A stretch of DNA of 44,330 nucleotides, from positions 58,068 to 102,397 of the forward strand of contig NZ_SBEF01000008.1 of the NCBI RefSeq assembly GCF_004011885.1, written 5' to 3'. Below the pieces are notes generated by a model. It was given only the letters and a program-made list of their open reading frames with translations, was not told where the DNA came from and made no database searches. This document shows, piece after piece, positions 32,804 to 42,546 of the stretch; within the stretch, counting starts at the first letter, position 1, and each line of letters starts with the position of its first letter. This DNA comes from Serratia microhaemolytica. GTDB lineage: Bacteria > Pseudomonadota > Gammaproteobacteria > Enterobacterales > Enterobacteriaceae. The translations under genes and the position numbers were made by a program.

Positions 32804-33823
32804 TCACTGCTGTGCTTGGCAAAGCAGTAAGCCGTTATCAAAAACACTGCCCATTATCACGTGCTTGCCAAGCGGTGCGGCAACACTTATCGCTGCCAAT
32901 GCTCGGCCATCGCTTTGATAAAATATTTCTGCATCATGCAGTTCGCCGTGCGGGCTGATTTTTAACCGCCAGACCATTGATGGCGAACGTGCCTGAGGAT
33001 CTTTTTGATATGCAGCCAGCTTTAATAACTGTGGATGTGCTGCTACCAATAACTGATCACCCTTCGGGATAATATTATCCACACCATGCAAGCCGGTTAA
33101 ACGCCCTACCAACACAGGAGCCTTGCCGTTGGGATGCCATGCCCAGCTACTCACTGCGCCTGTGGTGGTTTCTGCCACATACAACAACCCGCGCTGTTGG
33201 TTGTAATAAATGCCATTGGCAAAATGCAGGCGATCAAGCAGGGTGTGCAGCCCGTGCTCATCCACCAACAGGACACGAGCAAGCGGTAAACGAAGGTAGT
33301 CTTCGAACCGCCCTGCCAGACCAGACCAATGATGATCACGCGTTAGCAACCAGCGTGATTGATCAATTACAGCTATATCGTTGATATTGTTGCCCACGCT
33401 GCGTGACATCGTAGGCTGATACGCCAGCCTCATCTCAGCACGGTCAAAGCGAAACACCTCGATATAATCTCCCTCAGGGCGATGATTCACCACATAGACC
33501 CACGTCTCGCCATCCTGTTGCCAAACATCGATGCCATGCGGGAAAAATGCCGTCGGATAATCGCCAGATAATCGCTGCGGTGTATCGCCCTGTTTGAGAT
33601 AGTAAAGCGCACCCGATGTCTTGTGATACTGGTCAACGCTGCTCGCTAGTGCATCGCCGTGCGGTAAAGGCGCAATATCTTCAACACCTGGGATCGCGCC
33701 AATTTTCTGGCACTGTTCAGTGCCATGTTCTTCAACCTGGTAGAACACACCAGCATCAATCAATAGGTTAACGATAAATACCACTACCGCGCCGATCAGT
33801 AGTGCAGCGACCAGTTTTTTCAT
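32804..33823 (-). CDS. membrane-anchored paraoxonase-like arylesterase/lactonase
   Basis: 339 residues from ATG 33823, whose ATGA overlaps the synthase stop. One N-terminal membrane segment (about 5-25, as uncleaved signal) precedes a six-bladed propeller with the paraoxonase pattern: FFPHGIDVW and VYVVNHRPEGD, then NNINDIAVI, HFANGIYYNQQRGLLYVAET and HGVDNIIPKGDQLLVAAH. The Asn and Asp residues in these segments correspond to the calcium ligands of mammalian PON enzymes. PON enzymes hydrolyse lactones (including acyl-homoserine lactones), aryl esters and phosphotriesters. Tight coupling to the synthase suggests that it acts on the product: releasing, opening or detoxifying it. Frame start is given by coupling. 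Confidence 0.85.
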   Translation of the reverse strand: MKKLVAALLIGAVVVFIVNLLIDAGVFYQVEEHGTEQCQKIGAIPGVEDIAPLPHGDALASSVDQYHKTSGALYYLKQGDTPQRLSGDYPTAFFPHGIDVWQQDGETWVYVVNHRPEGDYIEVFRFDRAEMRLAYQPTMSRSVGNNINDIAVIDQSRWLLTRDHHWSGLAGRFEDYLRLPLARVLLVDEHGLHTLLDRLHFANGIYYNQQRGLLYVAETTTGAVSSWAWHPNGKAPVLVGRLTGLHGVDNIIPKGDQLLVAAHPQLLKLAAYQKDPQARSPSMVWRLKISPHGELHDAEIFYQSDGRALAAISVAAPLGKHVIMGSVFDNGLLLCQAQQ

Positions 33824-36800
33824 CTTTCCTCCATGTCCGCGACGGAATAACATTGCTGCCAGACCATTTCTGCCCCCTGTTCAGCCAATAGCTTGATTAA
33901 ATCAACATATTGATCTAACAGAGTTGCTGCCCATTCCGCGCTAAAGTAACGCATCTGGTAATCCAGTTCCAGCGACAAGCCTTGTTGAGTTTCAAGCAGA
34001 TTGATCATCAGCGGAAACTCGACTGCGCTAATCGGCAATAACGATAGACTGGCCTGCCACTGCTGCATCTCCGCCTGTGGCAGTTGCGGTTCAACATTAA
34101 AGGTCGCCAGCAGAGGCAATAAAGCCTGTTCACCGTGGAAACAATCCGACGGTAATGCAGCCTGTTCACGTTGGGTAAGGATACGCTGTTGTAGTGTGCT
34201 GGCGAGCGCTGAGAACGATGTCGCCGTAGCGCTGTCGATGCACAGTGGCAGTAGCCTAATGCACTCTCCCACCATGGTTTCACTATTTTCGAAATTGCGT
34301 CCGGCATCTGGCACTGCAACAGGCAGCAATGAGTGTCCAATCGCCTGCTCAAGTGCAACAATAAAGAGGGTATTTAATAGCACAACACGTGTGACACTCA
34401 GCGCTGCCGAGGCCTTACGCAACTCTCCAGCCAGTGCCGGATACGCCAATCGCCGCACTAAACGCTGCCCCTGATAGGTCAGTGTAGGTTCCAACAGTGG
34501 CAGATCGCTGGCTGGAACAAAACGGCGCGCAGGCAGTGCTGAGAGACGCTGCATTAATTCCACGCCACTGGCTCGCTTCTCAACTTGCAGAAACCGTAGA
34601 TAGCTTGGCGCTGTACTCAATTTCGGCTGCTGTGCCAAAATCAGGGCATCATAAAGTTGCAGTAGTTCACGCAATATCACCATCAGTGACCAACCATCGA
34701 GCACGCTATGGTGTGCGGCAATCGCCAGTGTGGTTTTCTGCTGCTGGTGTAGCAATAACAGACGTGCCAACGGTGCCTTGGTGAGATCGAACGGACGGGC
34801 GGCAAACGCGCTGAGGCAAGTTGATGGTTCAGCGCTTTGTTCAGAGATATCAACAGAAGCTGTCGCTGACACCTGTAGTTGACCGGCATGGTTGAACTGC
34901 ATACGCAGTGCTTCGTGGCGCTCACTGAGCAGAGACCAAGCGTTGCGTATCACATCAGCATCCAGTTGTTTTGGCGTTTCAATCACACCACCAATATTTC
35001 CTGCCACCAGCCCACTGTGATCTTGTGCCGCCAACAGCAAGAAGCGTTGCTGGCTATCGGCTGTAGCATAAGGGGTATCGGGGTGTAGTCCTGGCTCACC
35101 AAAGAAACCATCGACTCGCATGGCATTAACACACTGTTTTACCGTTGAAATAAATTGCTCAATGTCCTGCGCCGTGTGTGCAGTTGAGACAAAACAGTTA
35201 CGCCCTTCCCAGATAAAGATGCCGCGCAACATCAGGTGATGGAACAGAATGTCGTAGTTACCACTGAATTTAAACCGAAACAGACTACCTGCCGAGACGA
35301 TCTCAATCGGGGTACTGGTAGCCGCAAACCAGTTATTCAGCGATTGCGTGATATGTGCTGTCTTCTGGTTAATCTCGTCATACAGCTCAGGGTGCTGTTT
35401 GATGTATTCAAGTACCGCTTTGCTCGCCGCCATGGTCAGTGGGTGTTTGGAAAAGGTGCCGGCAAAAAAGATCAGTTCTGCCTGTGGCCAGGAGTCGTCA
35501 CCATACTGCCAGAAGCCACCGTCGATGCTATCCATAAAGCGGCGTGAGCCGGCGATAACACCAATCGGCATCCCGCCACCGACGATTTTGCCGTAAGAAG
35601 CAATGTCGGCCTGAACACCGTAATAAGCCTGTGCGCCTCCCACGGCTAAACGAAAACCGGTGATCACCTCATCGAACATCAATGCAATGTTGTTATCTGC
35701 CGTCAGTTTGCGCAAAGCATGAAGATATTCACGTGGCTGATGATCCGGATAACGGCTCTGTACCGGTTCAACCACCACTACCGCCAGTTGTGACGCGTAT
35801 TGGGCGATAAGTTCCAGACTCCTTTCACTACCGTAGTCGAGGACCAGCAGGTCATCTACCAGTGATTGCGGTGTTCCTGCTGCAATCGGTGTCGCGCGTT
35901 CTGGTGTTGTCCCCCCCTGCTGACGTCCTAGCATGCCGTCAAAAACACCATGATATGAGCCAGTGAACAGCGCCACTTTATTTTTCCCGGTCACCGCTCG
36001 TGCCAGGCGAACGGCACTCATCACCGCTTCAGAGCCTGAGTTACAAAATGCCACACGTTCTAGCCCAGTCAATTCACTAATCAGTGTGGCCACCTCACCG
36101 GCAAGCGCAGTTTGTGGACCAATCTGCATTCCTTGCGCCAATTGCTCCGCCAGCGCTTTCTGCACACACTCTGGTGTGTGTCCCAACAAGTTGCAACCAA
36201 AACCCATTGTAAAATCAATATATTCGTTACCATCGATATCCCAAATACGCGATCCTTGCGAGCGTTCTCCGACGATGGGGTAGAGCATCTCTTTGGTCGA
36301 TAAACGGAATCCAGCGGAAGCACGGTTATCTGCCAATAGCGCTCGATATTGCTGAGCATTGCGTTTAGAACTGGCTGTTTTAGCAACCACCTGTTCGGTG
36401 AGCTGCGCCACATGCCGATCTCGTTCGCTACCCAAAGAGACTCTGTTGGTCTCTTTTTTAAACCAGCTATTGTGAGCCGAGGCTTTCACTGTTAACGCGG
36501 GAGCAGGCGTTGGCGTTGGCGTTGGCGTTGGCGTTGGCGTTGGCGTTGGCACAGATTGAACGCTGTCGGCAGCGGTTACCAGCGCGCTGGTCGGCTGGAC
36601 GCTATTTTCAGCCCCGTGCAACAGGCTCATCTGTTGTGACATCAATGCCAACTGCTGTGAGATAAGGTCTAACTGTCGGTTCACCAGTTGTTGGGCCTCT
36701 GCTGTTGGTGGTCGCGTTGCCTCACGGCTGTTCGGTTCGCGCGGCTGTTGCCCCTGCTGTGTGTCTTCTGTGGCAGTTGCCGGTTGCACAAGTGCCTGTT

Positions 36801-39800
36801 GCTCTCGCTGCTGCTCAGTGGCGTGTTCCACCACATAGCGGATCACCGCCGCCAGTGTGTTAAGTTCCTCAAATAACGAACGTACCGGAATAATGACACC
36901 GTAGCGGTCTTTAATGGTATTGATGGCGTCGAGCAGCACCAACGAATCAGCACCCATCTCCAAGAAAGGCTGATTATCGTCCAGCGTTGCTGGATCTGTC
37001 GCAAGAAAACCAGCAATAATTCCTTTTATTTCATCAGATAATTGTTGTTTATTTGACATGATTTCCTCAGATACCGAGAGCGTTTGAGCTGGCTGCGCTG
37101 CTGGCAACCAATAACTTTTGCGATGGAACTGGATCCTAGGTAGCGTTAATGCGGTACGTTCTGTTGTGATATAGAGTTTTTGCCAATCAATGTCATGCCC
37201 TTGCTGCCATAAGCTGCCGAGCAGCATCAGGTATGATCGGTACTGGTGACGATGATCGCCTGCTGTCACTACCTGCTGCTGTCGATCAATCGCAGTGACA
37301 AACTTGCCCAGTGAGCTATCCGCACTCAAGTCAACAAAGGTGTGCGGCTGTTGTGCCATCAGATTCTGTATCCCTTGCAGGAAGTGTACCGGCTGGCGGA
37401 TCTGTCGGCACCAGTAGTCAACATCCGTTTGGTCACACTGGTTGCCATCCAGATTGCTGTAGAACGGAATATCCCCCTTGGCAAAGCTGACATTATTGGC
37501 CAGCCACTGCTGCCAGGCTGCGAGCATCGGCTCCATCAATATGCTATGAAAAGCCGTGGTCGTTTTAATTTTACGCGCATGGCCACCCTGGGTCGCAATG
37601 GCGGCAAGGCAGCTATCAATCGCCGCACTGCTGCCAGCGATAGTGGTCAAGTTTGGGGTGTTGAAGGCAGCAATATCAATCGCTGCTGCCGATGCAGCAA
37701 TTGCCGATCGCGCCTCAACTTCACCACCAAACAATACGGCCATCGCACCCGGCGCTGTCAGTGCTGACATCAACAGTGCGCGCTGGTGAACCATTGCCAG
37801 TCCATCATCCAGTGTGAGTTGCCCTGCAATCACTGCCGCGCAATACTCCCCTAAGCTGTGGCCGATGACTGCCGCCGGACGCACACCAAACTGCATTAGA
37901 CTTTGTGCAAGCGCATAGCTGGTGGCAAACAGTGAGAGTTGGCAGGTTTTGGCACAGTGTTGCCAACGATCATCTTCGGCAAACAGTGCCTGTGTGATGT
38001 CGATCTGATAACGCTGTTGGATCGTCGCTGCCAGTGTGTCAAAACAGGCGCGATAGTGTGGCAGGTACTGATACAGTTCGACCGCCATGCCAATTTGCTG
38101 GGTTCCTTGCCCCGGGAATAGCCAAACTTGTGGCTGTTTGTTGCCACTCTTTTGCGGTGTGAGTGTTGCCAGACTGGCTGCCAACTGCTGTTGATCTGTG
38201 CCATAGGCCACCGCGCGATAGCGGGCGGCATCGTAACGGGTATTGACCAGACGACACCAGGTTGCACTGGCGTTCTCTGGCTGTGCCTGTAATCCCTCTA
38301 ACAGCGCGTGTTGCTGTGCGTTAAAAGCATCGAGATCGTGGGAGCTAAGCAGTAATAGCTGATAGGGGCGCATCGGTTCCATGCGTGGCTCACCCGTTGG
38401 TGCATTGCGTAAGATCACATGCGCGTTGGTTCCACCAAAACCGAAACTGCTGACACCCGCATAGCGCTTGCCAGACGTCGAGTGCCATGCCACCGTTTTG
38501 TGCCCACTCACTTCAACCTTGCGACTGATAGCGGCAATATGCTGGTTTTTTTGCTGAAAATTGAGATGGGGAACATACTGTTGGTGATAGAGCATCAGTG
38601 CGGTTTTCACTAACCCTAGCACCCCGGCAGCCGCTTCCAGATGGCCAATATTGGTTTTAATCGATCCCACCAGCAGTGGCTGTGAACGTTGGCGATCTGC
38701 AAACACTGTTTCTAATGCCTGGTATTCAATCAGATCACCCAGTGCCGTTCCGGTGCCATGCGCTTCTATGTAGTCGATAGCGTCGCTATCAATGCCTGCC
38801 TCTGCCATGGCACAGCTAATCACTGCTTGTTGTGATGGCCCATTCGGCGCTGTAATGCCGTTGCTGCGCCCATCTTGGTTTAATGCGCTTGCTACCAGTG
38901 TGGCATAGATGCGATCACCGTCAGCCAATGCCTGTGCCAGTGGTTTCAGTAGTACAATGCCACACCCTTCACCACGCACATAACCATCAGCACTGGCATC
39001 GAAGGTTTTACAACGGCCATCTGGTGCTAACATCTGTGCTTCGCTAAATACTTTTTGCAGATGTGGGGTCAGTGCCAGATTCACGCCTCCGGCGATCGCC
39101 AGTGAGCATCGTCCAGCACGCAAGCTCTGTAGCGCACTGTCGATTGCAACAAGTGATGAAGAACATGCGGTATCAACCGCCATGCTCGGCCCCTTTAAAT
39201 CGTACAGGTAAGAAATTCTGTTAGCTGCGATGCTGTGTGCATTGCCGAGACCACTGTATGCTGAAACGTTATCACCACAGGCCAGTGCATAGTCACTGGC
39301 ACTGATGCCGATAAAAACGCCGGTATTGCTGCCACGCAATGATGAAGAGTGAAGACCAGCATCAGTGAGTGCCTGCTGTACCGTTTCCAGTAGCAGACGG
39401 TGCTGTGGATCGATATACAGCGCTTCACGCGGCGAGATGGCAAAATAACCAGCATCAAACTGGTCAATATGGGTGAAGAAGCTGCCGTTAGGATTAAAAC
39501 CACGCAGGGTTTGCTGCTGCCAACGGTGTGCGGGGATCTCGGCTGTGGTGCTTTGCCCCTGCTGTAGTAGTGTCCACAATGCCTGTACGCCACTGTGTCC
39601 AGGCAGTTCAACCCCGATGCCGATCACCGCAATGTCATGTTGTGCCGTGGTAGCACTGACTGGCTGTTCGCTAATGGGCGCGATCAGCGAGGCCGCCAGT
39701 TTGTTAATCGTCGGGTAGTCATAAATGAGTGAAGGTGAGAGTTCGCGCTGTAGCTGTTGTTCCAGTTCACCAATAACGCTCACCGCCTGTAGTGAATTCA

Positions 39801-41649
39801 AACCAAAGCTGGTAAACGCATCATCCCATTGTGATTCGTTCACCGTGCGGTTAATCGCACTGGCGATAATGCTGGCGAGTAGTGCAGCCACACTGCGTAC
39901 GGTCTGTTTCTCGTGTTGTCTATCATCAACCGGCGGCTGCGATGTTAATTGACGACTACGCCACTCCACCGTCAATGTCTGCTGTTGATAATGCTGTTTA
40001 GCGCGGGTGCGCTGCAATTTACCGCTGGTTGTGCGTGTTATTGCTTTACGCCCGACCAGAAGCAACTCATACAGGGTAATACCGTGATGTTCAGCCACCG
40101 CAGCACTGATGCGGGCAGCTAATCGCGCCATGTCCAAACCATTTTTGTTGCGTTCAGCCAGATTGAGCAGTGCCACTGGCTGTTCTGCTTCACTGGCAAA
40201 CACGCATACCGTGGCATCAACGAGTAGCGGGTCGGCATGTCGAATGGTCTCCTCAATATCGCTTGGATAGTGATTGTGACCATTGACAATCAACAGCTCT
40301 TTGCGCCGCCCATTAACATATAACGCATCACCCTGTTGAAAACCGAGATCCCCGCTGCGCAGCCAGTGCGCTTGGCAACCCTCAATATGTGCCCGGAATG
40401 TCTCCGCTGTTGCCGCTGCATTGTTCCAGTATCCTGCCGCAACACTGGCACCACGCAGCCAGATCTCGCCGGTTTCACCTTCAGCCAGCCGTTGCCGACT
40501 ATCCGGATCAACGATGGCTATCTCCATTTCCGGCTGTGCTTGCCCACAACTAACCACATGGGTTCCCGTAGCAACTTGCACCCCTTGCCCTTTGGCCATT
40601 CCGCTAACCATCAGTGTGCTTTCCGCCATGCCATAACAGGGCAATAACGCGTTGGCACGAAAACCGGCTGGTGCAAAGTACTCACTAAACTGACGCAGTG
40701 TTGCCGAGCGTATCGGTTCAGCACCACAAAAAGCCACGTCCCAAGATGAGAGGTCTAATCCCGCCATTTGCTGTTGGCTGATTTTGCGCAAACATAAATC
40801 GTAAGCGAAGTTAGGGCCTCCAGAAGTCGTTGCCTGGTATTCCGAAATCTGTTGCAACCAATTGAGTGGATTTTTGATTAACATCGTCGGCGACATCACC
40901 CGACAGGGAAATGCGCCAAATACTGGCTGCAACAAACCGCCAATCAACCCCATATCGTGGAAATGCGGTAGCCATATCATGCCGCGACTTTCACTGTGAT
41001 GACCAAAATGGCGGTAGATCGCCGATGAATTCGCCCACAAGTTGCCATGTGTGACCATAACCCCCTTCGGCGATCCGGTCGAACCGGATGTGTATTGCAA
41101 GAACGCCAGTTCGCTTTCTGCCACGCTAACAGGAGTAAACTCAGCGGAGAAAGTGCGTTCGAGATGATGAACAGAATAGCCGCTTGGTAATGAGACATTA
41201 CCAGTGTGTTCGAAAGTGAAAATAGTGGCAGACAGGCCGAGTTCCAGTCGAGATAATGTTTCCACGCCCTTGGCTGTAGTAACAATAAATTCGGTTTGCG
41301 CATCGCGTAACACTGTTACAACACTCTGCCATGCCTCTGTAGATGTTCTGACCGGCATCGGAACCGGTACGGCCACCATAGCGGCGTAGAGGCAGCCAAA
41401 GAACGCACCAATAAAATCCTCACCATCAGGATAGAGTAATATTACCCGATCACCACGTTGCCCAGATTGTATGAGCACATTGGCGAGTGATGCCGCGCGC
41501 TGATGTAATTGCTGATAGCTTTGGTGCTCTATTTCTTCAGCACCACGTAGAAATTCAAATACCGTCTTATCCGCATTTCGTACCGCTAGCTCAGGCAATA
41601 GTTGATTAAAGCAGCAATATCCTTTATTAATAAACTTATAAGACGGCAT
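33820..41649 (-). CDS. hybrid fatty acyl-AMP ligase/polyketide/aminotransferase/condensation synthase
   Basis: 2609 residues. Domains in order: FAAL (1-565; YTSGSTGSPKG at about 187, SGDLGF at about 433); ACP1 (FGLNSLQ, Ser about 616); KS (673-1095; Cys in DTACSSS about 829, His in EAHGTG about 965 and NIGHLE about 1004); AT (1165-1450; GHSLGE Ser about 1265, TAFHS suggests malonyl-CoA); ACP2 (MGADSL, Ser about 1567); linker with PT repeat; class III PLP aminotransferase (1770-2190; Lys in FSKHP about 2067); condensation domain (2200-2609; HHSVLDG about 2315). Prediction: activate a fatty acid, extend with malonate, transaminate to a beta-amino acyl chain and condense it. This is the mycosubtilin MycA start module. 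No A, PCP or TE domain follows. Confidence 0.95.
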   Translation of the reverse strand: MPSYKFINKGYCCFNQLLPELAVRNADKTVFEFLRGAEEIEHQSYQQLHQRAASLANVLIQSGQRGDRVILLYPDGEDFIGAFFGCLYAAMVAVPVPMPVRTSTEAWQSVVTVLRDAQTEFIVTTAKGVETLSRLELGLSATIFTFEHTGNVSLPSGYSVHHLERTFSAEFTPVSVAESELAFLQYTSGSTGSPKGVMVTHGNLWANSSAIYRHFGHHSESRGMIWLPHFHDMGLIGGLLQPVFGAFPCRVMSPTMLIKNPLNWLQQISEYQATTSGGPNFAYDLCLRKISQQQMAGLDLSSWDVAFCGAEPIRSATLRQFSEYFAPAGFRANALLPCYGMAESTLMVSGMAKGQGVQVATGTHVVSCGQAQPEMEIAIVDPDSRQRLAEGETGEIWLRGASVAAGYWNNAAATAETFRAHIEGCQAHWLRSGDLGFQQGDALYVNGRRKELLIVNGHNHYPSDIEETIRHADPLLVDATVCVFASEAEQPVALLNLAERNKNGLDMARLAARISAAVAEHHGITLYELLLVGRKAITRTTSGKLQRTRAKQHYQQQTLTVEWRSRQLTSQPPVDDRQHEKQTVRSVAALLASIIASAINRTVNESQWDDAFTSFGLNSLQAVSVIGELEQQLQRELSPSLIYDYPTINKLAASLIAPISEQPVSATTAQHDIAVIGIGVELPGHSGVQALWTLLQQGQSTTAEIPAHRWQQQTLRGFNPNGSFFTHIDQFDAGYFAISPREALYIDPQHRLLLETVQQALTDAGLHSSSLRGSNTGVFIGISASDYALACGDNVSAYSGLGNAHSIAANRISYLYDLKGPSMAVDTACSSSLVAIDSALQSLRAGRCSLAIAGGVNLALTPHLQKVFSEAQMLAPDGRCKTFDASADGYVRGEGCGIVLLKPLAQALADGDRIYATLVASALNQDGRSNGITAPNGPSQQAVISCAMAEAGIDSDAIDYIEAHGTGTALGDLIEYQALETVFADRQRSQPLLVGSIKTNIGHLEAAAGVLGLVKTALMLYHQQYVPHLNFQQKNQHIAAISRKVEVSGHKTVAWHSTSGKRYAGVSSFGFGGTNAHVILRNAPTGEPRMEPMRPYQLLLLSSHDLDAFNAQQHALLEGLQAQPENASATWCRLVNTRYDAARYRAVAYGTDQQQLAASLATLTPQKSGNKQPQVWLFPGQGTQQIGMAVELYQYLPHYRACFDTLAATIQQRYQIDITQALFAEDDRWQHCAKTCQLSLFATSYALAQSLMQFGVRPAAVIGHSLGEYCAAVIAGQLTLDDGLAMVHQRALLMSALTAPGAMAVLFGGEVEARSAIAASAAAIDIAAFNTPNLTTIAGSSAAIDSCLAAIATQGGHARKIKTTTAFHSILMEPMLAAWQQWLANNVSFAKGDIPFYSNLDGNQCDQTDVDYWCRQIRQPVHFLQGIQNLMAQQPHTFVDLSADSSLGKFVTAIDRQQQVVTAGDHRHQYRSYLMLLGSLWQQGHDIDWQKLYITTERTALTLPRIQFHRKSYWLPAAQPAQTLSVSEEIMSNKQQLSDEIKGIIAGFLATDPATLDDNQPFLEMGADSLVLLDAINTIKDRYGVIIPVRSLFEELNTLAAVIRYVVEHATEQQREQQALVQPATATEDTQQGQQPREPNSREATRPPTAEAQQLVNRQLDLISQQLALMSQQMSLLHGAENSVQPTSALVTAADSVQSVPTPTPTPTPTPTPTPAPALTVKASAHNSWFKKETNRVSLGSERDRHVAQLTEQVVAKTASSKRNAQQYRALLADNRASAGFRLSTKEMLYPIVGERSQGSRIWDIDGNEYIDFTMGFGCNLLGHTPECVQKALAEQLAQGMQIGPQTALAGEVATLISELTGLERVAFCNSGSEAVMSAVRLARAVTGKNKVALFTGSYHGVFDGMLGRQQGGTTPERATPIAAGTPQSLVDDLLVLDYGSERSLELIAQYASQLAVVVVEPVQSRYPDHQPREYLHALRKLTADNNIALMFDEVITGFRLAVGGAQAYYGVQADIASYGKIVGGGMPIGVIAGSRRFMDSIDGGFWQYGDDSWPQAELIFFAGTFSKHPLTMAASKAVLEYIKQHPELYDEINQKTAHITQSLNNWFAATSTPIEIVSAGSLFRFKFSGNYDILFHHLMLRGIFIWEGRNCFVSTAHTAQDIEQFISTVKQCVNAMRVDGFFGEPGLHPDTPYATADSQQRFLLLAAQDHSGLVAGNIGGVIETPKQLDADVIRNAWSLLSERHEALRMQFNHAGQLQVSATASVDISEQSAEPSTCLSAFAARPFDLTKAPLARLLLLHQQQKTTLAIAAHHSVLDGWSLMVILRELLQLYDALILAQQPKLSTAPSYLRFLQVEKRASGVELMQRLSALPARRFVPASDLPLLEPTLTYQGQRLVRRLAYPALAGELRKASAALSVTRVVLLNTLFIVALEQAIGHSLLPVAVPDAGRNFENSETMVGECIRLLPLCIDSATATSFSALASTLQQRILTQREQAALPSDCFHGEQALLPLLATFNVEPQLPQAEMQQWQASLSLLPISAVEFPLMINLLETQQGLSLELDYQMRYFSAEWAATLLDQYVDLIKLLAEQGAEMVWQQCYSVADMEER
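36506..36550. repeat. hexanucleotide tandem repeat (GGCGTT, 7.5 copies) in the synthase gene
   Basis: Perfect GGCGTT units encode an alternating Pro-Thr linker on the minus strand (residues about 1700-1714), followed by PAPA. The linker joins ACP2 to the aminotransferase. Because the unit is six bases, slippage changes linker length by two residues without breaking the frame. Confidence 0.9.
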
Positions 41650-41692
41650 AAAACGTTGCTCTATATTTTAAAGTGTCATCAAATTGGCCAAA

Positions 41693-42520
41693 CTATTTTC
41701 CTGCACGACCTGCCAGCAGGTCATTACAGAACTCGTTCCATACCTTCAACCACAGATCGACCCGCAGTTCAATTTCATCATAACGCTCTGGGGTGATGGC
41801 CTGGCAGAACAAGATCCATGCATCTTCAGAGTGACCATCCTCTATCGACTCTCCAGTTTCGCTCTCAACATGAATGCTATGGTACCCTTCAGTAATATCG
41901 ATATCTGTCGCTTTACCAACGCTTCTTGCCCACGGTGTAGCAAAATCATGGAAGACGGTTTCCGCCACTGCCAGCAGTGCAACCAATTGTGTGTAATCGC
42001 CGTAAGTGCTCTCAAACGTTGCACGACAGGCAACTGAGCTGGACATCGGCAGCCAAGATTTTACCTCCTGTTCGGTCATACCCAGTTGTTCGATGGTATT
42101 AAAAAACTGCACATAGTGGGCTAAACCAGGCTGCCCACAATAGTTATTTTCACAATCTGTACCAGGCTGGAAGCCAAGTTCATCCATCAAATTAATTTGC
42201 AACAGAAAACGTGCAAACATTTTGGCTCGCGCGCCCAGGCGAGCTTCTAACTGTTTCGCCGCACTTAACGCTTCAATGACTGCATCAGTGAAAACCTGTG
42301 CAAATGCGTGATAAAACTCTAAATGAAACACTCGCATCTGTTGAAGATCAAATTCACCACTGTTCATTTTCGACAAAATCGAGTTTCTCATCAGAGGATG
42401 AGAGTGAACTTTATCAATCAACCGATTAGCAAATTGTCTATTCTCTTGATAAAGGTGTTTTTCAATAGTCGAAATAATAGAATCACGTCCCAATTGGCGA
42501 CTGCTCAGTTGTGTCTTCAT
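41693..42520 (-). CDS. heme-oxygenase-like metalloenzyme (HDO/CADD-like, TENA fold)
   Basis: A 275-residue all-helical protein with a GGAG site before ATG 42520. It has the heme-oxygenase-like fold signature: FDLQQMRVFHLEFYHAFAQVF (helix with Glu and His ligands), FLLQINLMDELG, LLALLAVAETVFHDF (further Glu and His) and IEDGHSEDA (Asp-x-His type). These residues are candidates for the metal site of the HDO family, which includes UndA (decarboxylation of fatty acids to alkenes), BesC, SznF and CADD. Related enzymes modify amino or fatty acids. Here it probably oxidises the substrate or product of the adjacent synthase; which reaction cannot be told from sequence. Confidence 0.75.
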   Translation of the reverse strand: MKTQLSSRQLGRDSIISTIEKHLYQENRQFANRLIDKVHSHPLMRNSILSKMNSGEFDLQQMRVFHLEFYHAFAQVFTDAVIEALSAAKQLEARLGARAKMFARFLLQINLMDELGFQPGTDCENNYCGQPGLAHYVQFFNTIEQLGMTEQEVKSWLPMSSSVACRATFESTYGDYTQLVALLAVAETVFHDFATPWARSVGKATDIDITEGYHSIHVESETGESIEDGHSEDAWILFCQAITPERYDEIELRVDLWLKVWNEFCNDLLAGRAGK

Positions 42521-42546
42521 TTTTTACATCTCCGATATTTTACAGT

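Noticed and set aside
32572..32958. Plus-strand open frame of 128 codons with a hydrophobic start after the SIR2 gene
   Set aside because: Its second half is antisense to the conserved end of the lactonase gene and it reads through a GC hairpin that looks like a terminator. A short real gene from about 32597 cannot be excluded, but the evidence is weak.
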